A stretch of DNA of 48,001 nt from Chromera velia (lineage: Eukaryota; Sar; Chromeraceae): assembly GCA_018398765.1 (NCBI GenBank), contig JAHBMJ010000419.1, positions 1 through 48,001 on the forward strand. The letters are read 5' to 3'. The position numbers and the translations under genes are program-made. Each line of letters starts with the position of its first letter. Position 1 is the first letter of the stretch. This document shows, piece after piece, positions 20,414 through 31,063 of this stretch. Under the pieces are notes generated by a model. That model did not search any database. It had not been told where the DNA came from and saw only the letters and a list, made by a program, of their open reading frames with translations.

Positions 20414-23400
20414 TCGGGAAACCACGGCTGAAGATGGTGTGAATCGACCAGACTCGGTGAGTACTGAAAAAAATACCCCCCTCAGCTGTATGGTATGGGG
20501 TCAGTTGGGGTTTAACAGATAGGACCAGATGGGAGACTCGTACCTGTTATATGTAAACTTTAAGGCATCTTTCTTGTGGTGCGTTCCCCATGCTGTCTAA
20601 ACCTGCCTGGGGCGCCTGGGGTACCCCAGGCACGCCGCAGGCGGCCCGCCAGGGCCGCCTGGGGCGACTCCAGGTGGTTTTGCCTAAGTTTACTTCGCCC
20701 CAGGCAGTTGTTGAGAGTTGCCTGGGGCGAAAGTCGGTCGGTGCCTTCGGCACCGACCTTATCGTTACGAACCACGGTGCACGTGCCCGACCGGGTTCGC
20801 GCGAGGGACGCGCCGACGCGACCTTGCGATCTATACGTGCATGCCGCGTATCAAAGGTCCGACCAGGTCATGCAGACCGGCAGCAACTTTTTGTTCGGCG
20901 GTCGCGATCAGCGATAGATACCAGTAGATAGTACACATTAAGTTGACGGTTGCTTTCAACTTTTGTCTCTTCTCACTCTTGTCACTGGAGATGCACATCA
21001 TTGCATATCATTGTACATCTATTGATTAACTCACTGATTGATTCTGCACTTGGCCTTCCCGCTTACTGACTGCACTAATTGATAATTCCGCACTCGGCCT
21101 TCCTGCTTGCTGACTGCACTGATTGATAATTCCGCACTCGGCCTTCTTGACAACTCTGTTGAGCTGTTACATTGGGCAAGAGAGGGAGCCTCCATCACCC
21201 ACCTTCTTCTCAATCCCCCCAATCCCCCCGTCTGCAATGCCCCCCACTATGATCGCCTAGAAAGAGTGGTGAAGGCCGATTGCGATGCAGAGAGGGCTTT
21301 TTTTGCAAAGATATCCAGAAGGGGGGGCTGACGGACTGGCTCCGGTACTTTCCAACCATCATGCTCACAGCACAACATGTGCAGCGATTTGCGCACGTGT
21401 GGAATCCCTCCTCTATCGATCCAATGACAGCGGGCGAGCGAGCCATGTGGTCAGTGCCTGCGCCACGCCTCTCTCAGTGGGAAGTGGCACGTTTTGCGCC
21501 CCCTGAAAATATGAATCAAGCAGAGCAATTCAGAAAGGAGAGGGAGGTGGGGCGTCTGCCTGATGGCATGTCCTTTTCAGCAAATGCGGCAAAAGAAGAA
21601 TCTGAGAGGGAAGAGGTAGAGGAACGGAGAGAGGTGTTTCACATGGAGGACATAACAGAAGAACAGGCCATAGCTGAAAAGAACCGCCGCAGAACATTTA
21701 GACAGGCAATCGATGCCTGTGTCCCTCACCACCATGATGAGGCAGAAGATTTTGAGCTTGTCTGGGAGGTGCCAATCTAAGTAAACAAAAAGTGATACAT
21801 GCAACTTTGCATTGTTTATAAACTTATCGGAGAGTGGAAATTTACTTTAGAAAATTATTCAGAAAATTTGATTCAATTCTTTTTTATAAAATAATATTTA
21901 GAATTATATAAAAATTTTGATTTATTGATTCAATTTGAAGCATTGTAAATGAATCTTTAAAGTTGCGTTCAGATACTAAATCCTAGAATGAAGGCATTTT
22001 TAAACTTTTTTCAACATTTTTTATACTATAGAGAGAATGTAGAAAGACCCCCTGACTGCCTGGGGTGCCGCAGGCGGTCCGTAAGGACCGCCTGGGGAAG
22101 GTCATACATAAGACCCCAAGCGGCCCGTCAGGGCCGCCTGGGGTTAGCGCAGGCAGTCATTTTGAAGGTTTAGACAGCATGGCGTTCCCTATTATTGATT
22201 CAATGATGCAAGGAGAAATTGACACTCAGCCTGCATCTGATCGGACCCCCCCCCCCGGGTGTCAGTATTTTTCATCTCTGCATGATTGCATGGTCCTCCC
22301 TTCTCCTTTCTGTCTGTCTGCAGAAGACTGAAGATACCGACAGTGCCCCCGACTTGAAGGTTGACAAACAGTGTTTCGATCCCACTATTGTCCGTCAGCT
22401 GCATGGCCGGGTTGGGATATGGAAATACCATCTTGAGGGCTTGCACAAGGAGAAATACAGAGAAATGTATGGACAGATGAGTTACAATATTACGGAAAAG
22501 ATACTGACTCATCAGTTACTGCTTTGCTTCCTGGCAGTTTGAAGTACTCTCTTTCTTTTTCTCCCTTTGACTCAAATTGTTTTGACTTCTATTTTCTGTT
22601 ATCCTCTGCCGATCATTGCCAATCGATCGACGGGGTGCATGTGCATATCTATCCCGTCTTATTGACTATTACAGTATCTGCCCGCTTAATTCCTCGTTTG
22701 TCCATTCCTCTTTGGTTCTTCAGATTTCGATCAGCCAGATGAACAGACATATCCTTCTTCAATGATATGGGTTCTTGTGGAAAGGCCTTCCGACCTCTGG
22801 ACTAGGATGTATGTGACGTCCGATTCTTTCTAACATCTTTTAAATTGACAGATGCCAATGATCGTTTTCTGCGCGTCTCTCTACAGGTGCTGCCACTTGT
22901 GGGGATTGAACAGACTGTCATCATCGAAGAGGTCTCAGACTATCACAAGAAAAGAAAGGACAACCAAAGATTTCTTTCTATGTTTCAAAAGGGAAGTCCG
23001 ACTTCTCTCTGTCTTTTTTATATCGATTTTTTTCATTCTGCCTCGCTTGCTCCCTCAGTCCATCTGCTCCGTTAGATTTCCCTCCTGTCAGTCCCTACTG
23101 TGCCTGCCTGACTCGTTTGAATACCCACAAGACACAGCTGCTGAGAACCTCAAGATGAACGCACTGAAGAAAATCTTGGAGGGCAACGCGGTATCGACCA
23201 TCATCGTGTGTAAAGGAAGAGAAGGTGAGCTCCTCTCTCTGCTACTACTTTCAGAGTTGGCAATGTTATTGTTGGTCTCATTATAAACTTTGTCCCCTTC
23301 TCTCCTCTGAGACTCCCGCTTCCTCTTGTACTGCAGATGCAGATGCGATCTGCGAGCAGGTAGAAAAAGCTGTGGCAGGTTCTTGGTGGGAACTTCAAGT

Positions 23401-23638
23401 TAGACGACTTCGTCTCACACATGGTAAAAGAAAAAGTGGGCATGGTGAGACAGAAAGACGAGGATACCCTTGACAAACACTTTATTTGCTACTACACGCT
23501 CATCCAGTACCATATGCCAGAAATCATCGGCCTCTATGTAGACCGACTGAAAGGGATTTCCGGGACGTACGGTCGGAGTGAAGAGGATTTCTGTGCTCTT
23601 TCTCCGTTCACAAAATCCACATACTCGGTGAGTCGATG
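20414..23638 (+). CDS. exon series of an unresolved plus-strand gene
   Basis: Exon-like blocks with good splice borders: 20414-20456 (TTTCTGCAG| ... TCG|GTGAGT); 22324 to about 22514 (TGTCTGCAG|, translating KTEDTDSAPDLKVDKQCFDP and then VGIWKYHLEGLHKEKYREMY); a block near 22732-22810; 22888-22975 (VLPLVGIEQTVIIEEVSDYH); 23092-23224 (GTCAG| ... GAAG|GTGAGC); and 23337-23638 ending in TCG|GTGAGT, which includes TLDKHFICYYTLIQYHMPEI. The junctions 20456/22324 and 23224/23337 agree in phase. Others do not, and a one-base frameshift is needed near 23380. It is therefore a degraded gene, a gene with sequence errors, or my exon choice is incomplete. No domain recognised. The first intron holds an intact transposon insertion. 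Confidence 0.4.
20736..20758. repeat. perfect hairpin, 10-bp arms, TTC loop
   Basis: GGTCGGTGCC, TTC, then its exact complement. It is part of the subterminal hairpin cluster of the 1.59-kb transposon. Confidence 0.9.
21038..21149. repeat. 44-bp tandem repeat, about 2.5 copies
   Basis: GCACTYGGCCTTC recurs at 21046, 21090 and 21134, with CTTGCTGACTGCACT and GATTGATAATTCC between copies. It lies inside the 1.59-kb transposon. Confidence 0.85.
21107..21780 (+). pseudogene. unrecognised ORF inside the 1.59-kb transposon
   Basis: Two overlapping plus-strand frames read as one protein if a single base is removed in the G7 run at 21321-21327. The first gives YDRLERVVKADCDAERAFFA; the second continues LTDWLRYFPTIMLTAQHVQR and ends in a Glu-rich region and TAA (21778-21780). 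There is no BED finger, THAP domain or recognisable DDE triad. It could be an accessory protein, a captured gene or a diverged transposase fragment. Confidence 0.4.
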
Positions 23639-23725
23639 GGAGCGAAGGGGGTGGGAGCTAGGGAGGATAAAGCAATAGCCAAACCCAAATAGACAGAGCC
23701 TCAGAGGCTCAGGCTCAATTGTTTA

Positions 23726-23745
23726 CTACATATACACACACACAT

Positions 23746-23776
<31 letters not shown>

Positions 23777-23791
23777 TACACACACACACAT

Positions 23792-23822
<31 letters not shown>

Positions 23823-23870
23823 TACACACACACACACACACATACACACACACACATATGCATACATATT
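23726..23870. repeat. (CA)n microsatellite with CATA interruptions
   Basis: About 145 bp of CACA/CATA units, followed by an AG-rich stretch. Confidence 0.95.
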
Positions 23871-24379
23871 AGACAGAGCGAGCAGGTGAGAGAGAGAGAG
23901 AAAGAGGATGAGAGCAAGACAGAGGGGATGTATAGATCAAGCATTATCAAGCCCTCAAAATTAACGACATACTTTTTGTGCTTTCCCCTTCGCCTCTTTC
24001 TAGCTTTGTTGTCTGATTGGTAGATCTGCTCAACTACCTCAGGAAGGCTCTGCTAGAAGCCCTCGTGATAGAAAAGACTCTCCTTTGACCCCCCAGACTC
24101 CCCACGATCGGACAGAGATCTGTTGACTGAGTAGGTCCACTGCTTTTAAAAATTCAGTAACAGAACTACAACACCTTTTCAAGACAACCCAACAGTGTTA
24201 TACAAGATACCCCGGCATATCCAGTCAGAGATTGCTCTGCTAGAAGCCACAGAGAAGACTATCGACAAGCCCTCCTCTATACAGAGCTTGAAGTCCGAGT
24301 CTGACTCCATGAACTCCGAGTCCGAACGTATACTATCCCAGGACCACTCCGACTATTGCAGCTCTGATGTAGGGGTGTT
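23871..24379. other. no supported gene
   Basis: Contains a plus-strand frame (24195-24370) rich in Ser/Glu (SLKSESDSMNSESE) that might be a distal exon of the upstream gene. No splice borders could be confirmed. Confidence 0.3.
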
Positions 24380-24389
24380 AATCTTTTTT

Positions 24390-24985
24390 GGAGGGTCTTG
24401 TTATGCCCTAATAAGACGGCCTTCGGCCGTCTTGTTTCTTTGTTATACCCCTAACAAGGCTAGTGACCGACCAGACAAAGTCTTGTTAGGTCTTAAAAAA
24501 AAAAATAAAGTTAAAAAAAAGATTTAGAAATGGAAAAAAAAAAATGTAAATATTACAAAGTTTTAAAAGGATTTTAAAATGTTTTATCAGTGTATAACAA
24601 TATGAATGTATCGCTGAAGGACTCGTGGTTCACATAGAATCTGAATGCTAGATCTGAATGTCCTCATAGTGTTGTGAGGGACTGCGTGGTACACATTCAA
24701 AAGAATTGTAAGGGAGAGGAAGGGCAGCAATTGGGCAGAGATACCCTGTTATTGGAAGAGGGGAAGAAGAAAAGCGAAAACGATACGATAATTCCGATTC
24801 TGGCTTTGATGAATGAACTAACTAATTTACATATAAAGTATTATAAATTAGTATACAGAAGTGTTAGTGATGACCCATCTTAGTTTAACCCTAACAAGCG
24901 GCCTTTGACCGCTTGATTTGATTGATTGATTGATTAATCTTTAGTACCGCTTGTCTAGGCTTTGTTATGTACCCTAACAAACATG
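24390..24985. repeat. hairpin-bearing CCCTAACAA repeat pair
   Basis: Two related blocks about 520 bp apart. Block 1 has a perfect 9-bp-arm hairpin at 24413-24433 (AAGACGGCC / TTC / GGCCGTCTT), then CTTTGTTATACCCCTAACAA at 24438-24457. Block 2 has CCCTAACAA plus a CAAGCGG...CCGCTTG hairpin (24895-24915), then a near copy of the CTTTGTTAT..CCCTAACAA segment at 24960-24980. CTTGTTAGG in the opposite orientation is near 24482. They may be the ends of a small non-autonomous element; no target duplication was confirmed. Confidence 0.55.
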
Positions 24986-26580
24986 ATGAGCAGTCAGGGG
25001 AGGTTTGACGGGTAAATTGAGTCGATTGCGACGCTTCTTTGACAATCTTTGACAGTTCTGTCTTGTGCGTGAGTCACCTTGGTCATACGGAATGGGCGGA
25101 TAAAATGAAACATCCAGAAACATCAAAATATGTTTCTTTTCATTTCTGTCTTTCTCTGTGTTGCTCTGTATCTGGCGGTTTGCCTCCCCATTGGCCATCT
25201 TACTGAACAATTACTGCTGGCTGACTGGTTAGAGAGTGATTAAAAAGAAGAGATCAGTTCTAATCGACTGAAACGTATAAAAAGAATGAGTGTTTGGGTG
25301 GTTCTACTATGAGTGTCGAGTCGGACGGTTGTGGCTATGGACACCTCAGTCGGTCTACAGTGACTATCGGATCTAGTCGGATCGTCTTCAATCATATCAA
25401 TGATTCGATATTATTCGGCGTGATTGCGGTTCTAAAAAAAGAGAAAGTGCAGCGCTCCTATGATACTCCTGTGCCTGGTTATATGCCGGATACTGCTGGT
25501 ACATGGTTTTAAATAATTTTGTTCTTTGACTATTATAATTTACAAGTAGCAACGCAGCTTACAACACATTAACGTACACAATGCTGCAAATACAACCCTA
25601 TACATATGACTTACAATAGCGATATAACTTTTTTTTTCCAGTTTTCTTTTTAATATTTACCTAGTAATATTTACTGGTCAAAAACAAAAAATAGTGGGGA
25701 CCCTATAAAAATGAACCCGAAAACTAGTGGCTAAGCTTAATTTAAGTCTTTTGTTATAAAGGTCCGTCAGAAGATCGTGACCCCGTCATCACCCCGACCG
25801 TCAGACTTCGATCTGGGACTCGATAGTCTGACTAATAGTTATATAGTCTATGATATAGAGGACTATGCAAACAATGATTTGAAAAATAACGGTCAAAGCA
25901 GAGAGCTGTAATGACCCTACTAATGGGCTTAAAATTAAGGGTGGGGCAATATTTAGGCTAGCATCTAGGGTACCATGAGGTATTACTTGGGTTTCATATC
26001 AAAATATCCTAGCCCAAGTTAGCGAACGTCTTATGCTAAGTGCTCTTAGAACTGACGATGAATAGACATATAGCGAGAAGCGACCTAGTAAAAAAATGAT
26101 TCATCAATCATTGATCGATCAAACTCTTTCAAATTTTTGCTGATTTGCAGCAATTCTAGCACTAGACTAACAGTATATCCAACAGTGAATTCATTCAAAA
26201 TCTGGGACTACCAGTGTTCCTTTACAACTGTTGAAGAACAAATACTACTACTACTACTACTTCTATCCACGAACATCCACGTACTAACGCATCGACGAGG
26301 TTTTGGCGTCCTAGTTAGCGTCAAAATTGCATCATCTCACATCTTGTTCTCTGCATGGTGTCCTTTCTCGCTCTCTCTCTGTCTTCAGCTGTCTGCCTTG
26401 AGACATATGGAAGGTCAACTGATCGTAACAAAAAAGGGGGAGACGTGCAGTCGACCTACCGATCGATCGATCAGAGAAACAAGAGGGCTGGGAGGGATGG
26501 AGAGAGTAAGAAAATGAGTGAAGGAATGGATGGATGGCTCAAGACGACAGCCAGCCCCCGAAAAAAGGACAGAAAGGAAG
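24986..26580. other. no supported gene
   Basis: Mostly AT-rich, low-coding sequence. Short frames (for example 25294-25512) have no recognisable domain or splice context. The stretch 26340-26580 lies just past the stop of the PQ-loop gene and may be its 3' UTR. Confidence 0.4.
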
Positions 26581-27687
26581 TCAAGAACTTTCCTCAGGTT
26601 TCTCTGATGCCTTCTCCTCCTCCGCATCTATTGCGGAACTCCCACTGACTCCAGCCCCCCCACCCTTCTCCATGTCTGAATAACTTGCAGCCGCAGTCGA
26701 TCCAGACTTCAGGCTCGTCTCCCTCTTCTCCCCATCCTTATGCACCACCCCCTCAACGGTCTCATCTAATTGAGACACTCGTCTCTTCTCTGACTCCACT
26801 ACCGCACACGTCTGTTTCCAATACCACGCAATCTGTGCCAACAAAATTCCATTCATGAATGCCGCACTCCCATGGCCCCACAAAACAAGAGGATCCCCCA
26901 CAATCATCAGCGTTGTGTACAACCTCATCACATTCCCTACCTCCGTCAATCCTGTCGAGATCAAGGACAGCTGCCCTGTGTGACCTTGCCGAAAGTTTGC
27001 CCATATCTGGGGCAACCGGCCAATGATGCCGATCGGGGTGGGCAGAATACCAATCACGGGGATAAGTCTTGCAGGCACAGAACGTGTCAGCACAACAACT
27101 GCTGACGCCACTGCAATCGCTGCAGTAGCAGTTCTCCGCAAAGCGAGCCGAAACGCCTTCTGCTGTAATTGTGACTTGCTCACCCCCACCGGACTTATAT
27201 CTCCCCCTGCCGCTTTCGATGCTTCGTCTGCTGCATGGCGCAGTGGTCTGTCAAACCACCAATAGGCCAAAATAAGGAAAGACGACTGCACAGTGATGAC
27301 CGCCATTTCGCCCCAGGTCGAGAAAGGATGTCTCGCGAGGAAGTTGTAGGACGTGTACAGAGCACCTGCGAAGGCGTCAATCAACAGAGCCGACTCGGAG
27401 AGGCCGACCACGTTTCTCTGTTTGACCAGCACGAAGATCTGGGGAAGCTTCACGATCACAGACCCCATGAAGATCATGATGCTGAAAATGGACGACAGAG
27501 AGAGGTTGCTCACCAGAAACCCCAGCAAGGAGGATTTGTTCACCTCTGCAGCCATAAGAAAAGAGGGCATAGGAAAAGAGGGAGATGGGCAACTAGACAC
27601 GCACATGAGCAGGCGCACACAGAAAAAAGAATGCAATGGGGTCCTCAGAGCGAGATAGGCCGCGTGCACGCACGCGCACGCACCCAC

Positions 27688-27725
<38 letters not shown>

Positions 27726-27759
27726 AGAGAGAGAAAAAGAGAGAGAGAGAGAGAGGCAG

Positions 27760-27793
<34 letters not shown>

Positions 27794-27918
27794 ACAGAGG
27801 GAGGGGGGGGGAGCGAAGTGCGTATTACTCACGCAGACCACACATCACAGACACCCACTCTCTCTCTCTCTCTCTCACACACACACGCTCTCTCTCTCTC
27901 ACACACACACGCTCTCTT

Positions 27919-27949
<31 letters not shown>

Positions 27950-28712
27950 GAGGAAAGCGTGTGTACGTATGCATGTATGTATCGAGAAGGTTGAGGGCCG
28001 CACGTCGTTTCGTCGTCTCTTCTTTCCCCCTGACAAACTGAAGACGGCAGAACAGACAAACGACACGCCGTCTTTCTCTCAGCAGCCAACAAAGTGCATT
28101 TGTTTTCTCTTTTTGTCACCACAAGACCAACCGCCACAGACAAGCGGAAAGAAAGGCTGAATTCCAGTTTCACATTTTCCGATTTTCTTCGCCTTTTCTC
28201 CTGACTCGCTGGGCGCAGAGCGGTAACACAGAATCTGACACGCAGAGTCGCAGAGCATCATCGGATGCAAGAATGCACCGACCGACAGACCATGTCGAAC
28301 GAACGGACAGACAGAAACGGACAGATGAAGACCGAAAGATGCGTAAACGGAAGAGAGTTCCTCGACACAAAAGAAAAACCGCTTCGATGAAAAAGAGGCA
28401 GGAAGGAAGTCCAGCGGGACTTTGAAAGAAGAAAAACTCTCTTTCTCGTTTCAGTCAGTCCATTCGCCCCGCAGATTCATTTCAACATCCATCCACCCAT
28501 CCGTCCATCCATCCATCCATCCATCCAAACTGACAGAGAACTCTGCACTCTGCCAAAAAAGGTCGGGGAAAGAACCGAACGTTTTCATTCTTTGCGGACA
28601 ACTGTTGAGACCAACGGCAGTCATATTGTTTCTCACTCGCTCTTCAATGGGTCTCGCACGTATATCGCCTGTCTGTCTGTCTGTCTGTGTCTGTCTGTCT
28701 GTCTGTTTCTCC

Positions 28713-28769
<57 letters not shown>

Positions 28770-29533
28770 ACGCACACGCACACGCACACGCACACGCACA
28801 CGCACGCACACACACACACACACACACACACGCACGCACACACACACACACACACACCCTCCCTCACACATAGGCACGCAGAGACTCATGCAGAGGAACA
28901 GGCGCAAAGATGCCCGCCTACGCAGTCGCACGCGCAGTAACAAATAGACTGCCAGACAGAGGGATTCAACCACTCTTTTGTACACAACCGAAGAAGCAGG
29001 AGGATCCCTGAATGAATTGAATACCTCACGTCCCCTCTCCTCTTCTTGCGGATGGAAATCCCTTGAAGGATAGAAGCCAGTCAGACAGGACAGATGATGG
29101 CCAGTCAGCCAGTGAGCGCACACTTACGCACTCCCACTCAATCACTCAAAAGCAGACACGCGATGCACACGCTATGTCACGCGGACACGCACATGCAGAT
29201 GGACAGAAGATCCGTGACTGGCACTTGTTGTATCCCCCCTTGATTTGTCCACTGACCTCCTTCTTTGGTTTCCGATGGGAGGGGCACAGTGAAGTCTCCA
29301 GCCATCGTGAGCGCGTCCTCCGAAGACTCAGTCCCTCCCTCGCCCTCTCCTTCGGCTTCTGCAGTCTCCAGAGTCCGCCTTCCACTAGACCAGAGGGCAC
29401 TCCTTCCACGCGACCTCCCACTTCTGTTACTAGTTGTGACTTCGGAGAGCAGGTGTGACCTTCTCAGCACGTACGGCTGCACACAGGACAAAAGAAGCAG
29501 CACGACGGCTGCCTGTCTGGACACACTCATCAT
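26581..29533 (-). CDS. MPDU1/Lec35-like PQ-loop membrane protein with N-terminal targeting extension
   Basis: Two exons, 29533-29257 and 27545-26581 (TGA); 413 aa. Donor GGAG|GTCAGT and acceptor GGCTGCAG|AG join in phase to make a Glu codon. The N-terminus has a signal-peptide core ([12 protein letters not shown]) and then a Ser/Arg-rich stretch (LRRSHLLSE ... [10 protein letters not shown]), the pattern of a bipartite complex-plastid leader, although ER entry is equally possible. The body has several membrane segments and two PQ-loop motifs, [19 protein letters not shown] and [19 protein letters not shown], the signature of the MPDU1 family. MPDU1 is an ER protein needed to use dolichol-phosphate mannose and glucose for glycan and GPI assembly. 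The length exceeds the usual roughly 250 aa because of the leader and an acidic Ser-rich C-terminal tail. The 1.7-kb intron is full of microsatellites. Confidence 0.85.
27690..27952. repeat. alternating (CA)n and (AG)n/(CT)n microsatellites
   Basis: CA, AG, CA, then CT/CA blocks in series within the intron of the PQ-loop gene, next to exon 2. Confidence 0.95.
28493..28527. repeat. (CATC)n tetranucleotide repeat
   Basis: Eight CATC/CGTC units in the same intron. Confidence 0.85.
28671..28860. repeat. (TGTC)n-(CT)n-(CA)n-(CACG)n compound microsatellite
   Basis: TGTC units, then CT, then about 130 bp of CA with regular CACACG hexamers. It also lies within the intron of the PQ-loop gene. Confidence 0.95.
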
Positions 29534-31024
29534 GACCGTCTCCTCGAATGAAAAGTGAGTCCAGCCCCAAAAGAGAAGTGAAGAAGGTGCAGCAGAAACC
29601 AAACAGTCAACCCTTGAGAGAAAGTATTTGGGTCCTTCCTTGGTGTAAATGGTTTCATTCACACCAGACGTAATACGGTTTCGATCGCGAACTATACACG
29701 CACTGTGACGCACAAGCTCCGAAGATCTGCGTGGCCATGCATGCACTATGCAGAAGCCTGCTAGCAGCTACATGATTGTTCGGGCTACTCGCACGGAGTG
29801 GCCCGGAAAGCGCGTAGCTGAGGGGCACTTACAAAGAGTTGAGGTGGAAGCGCGCATACAAGTATATACGCTCGCCATCGCAGGAACTCACTTACCCGGC
29901 CGTGCGTTTCCACCTGCAGAAGCAACCGCCATGACGAACGTATAGACGGGCCATGCAACGCGCGACGTGCCATCCATGGAACACCTCACATTTTCTAGGT
30001 ATTTCTGGGTATTTTGCATCTTCCCCAATTAACATTTCTTACATTTTTATTCTAGATGGAATTATAATAAACATACAGATTTCCAATTAAAAAACTGATG
30101 TACGCAGTCTTACGCAATCTGATGCCCTGGAAATATGATTAAGGTTTTTGGAATATTGCTGAGAAGGCACTTAACACAATTCGAGTGCTTCGGAATCCAT
30201 ATTTAATTTCATTTTCTGCTGGTATAGCAGACTACTTGTCTGACTCCTCAGGCTAGAGGTTTGTTCCTTGGTGGAGTTCAGCAAGCGCAAAGTCTGTTCA
30301 GAGTTCGAGTTACTATGTCAAAATCTCAAAGTCCGGATGAAGGTTTCTCGTTCACTTTCTAGCTCTCTTTTGATTCATTTTCTCATCACTTTTTGAACTG
30401 ATAGAAAACGCCGAAAGTCAACATTTGCTGTTTTGGAGAGCAATTTCTGGAACGATCTTGATATACGTATTTATATACATACATGTTAGTCTTTTGCGCG
30501 TGTGTTTTTCGTTCTGTATCTGATCTACAAGTTGGTATTTAAGGACGTGTGTTTTAAGGTATTTAGTTTTCCCCATGTTTTTTCTGTTTTGTATTTGTTT
30601 TGCAGGCCTGTATTTACATACGTCTGTAAGTCCAAATCTTACTGTACAACACCAAAAAATCATTTTTTTTTCTTAACGTGGTCACTTTGTTTTCAGACAT
30701 GCCGACTCCTTTAATGTTCATGCGATCTTAAAAATACATGTAAGTTCGGGAGAATATATGTACATACGTCTCTAAATATATGTAACTTCTTGTTTGTCTC
30801 TAATGAACCAAGTTTACTTTTACTTCCAAACATATATGATAGTACAAAATATTAATCCTAGTATAAAAGTGTTCTTAACATTTCTTAACGTGATATGTAA
30901 GTGTGGCTTGGTATATACGTTCGTATGTGGCTTGGTATGTAGGTTGGTATATATGTGTCAGTCTATCTACCTTATATGTTTCATTGCAATACTTACCTTA
31001 ATTATTTCTTTTCTTTCTTTTTTC

Positions 31025-31063
<39 letters not shown>

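Larger units (their letters stand above)
20589..22181 (+). mobile_element. 1.59-kb DNA transposon, 16-bp TIRs, 8-bp TSD
   Basis: Ends are perfect inverted repeats, CATGCTGTCTAAACCT at 20589-20604 and its complement at 22166-22181. They are flanked by the direct repeat GCGTTCCC (20581-20588 and 22182-22189), a clean 8-bp target duplication. Just inside both ends lie GC-rich clusters of nested hairpins built on CCTGGGG/CCCCAGG, including one with 10-bp arms at 20736-20758. Eight-bp duplications fit hAT (also P or Merlin) elements. The interior ORF is not a recognised transposase, so it is probably non-autonomous. It sits in an intron of the plus-strand gene. Confidence 0.85.

Noticed and set aside
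27593-28947. Cys/Val or Thr/His repeat proteins from CA tracts
   Set aside because: Microsatellite translations inside an intron.
30303-30312. tRNA B-box-like GTTCGAGTT, and a similar GTTCGACCC near 35689
   Set aside because: No cloverleaf or A-box at the right distance.
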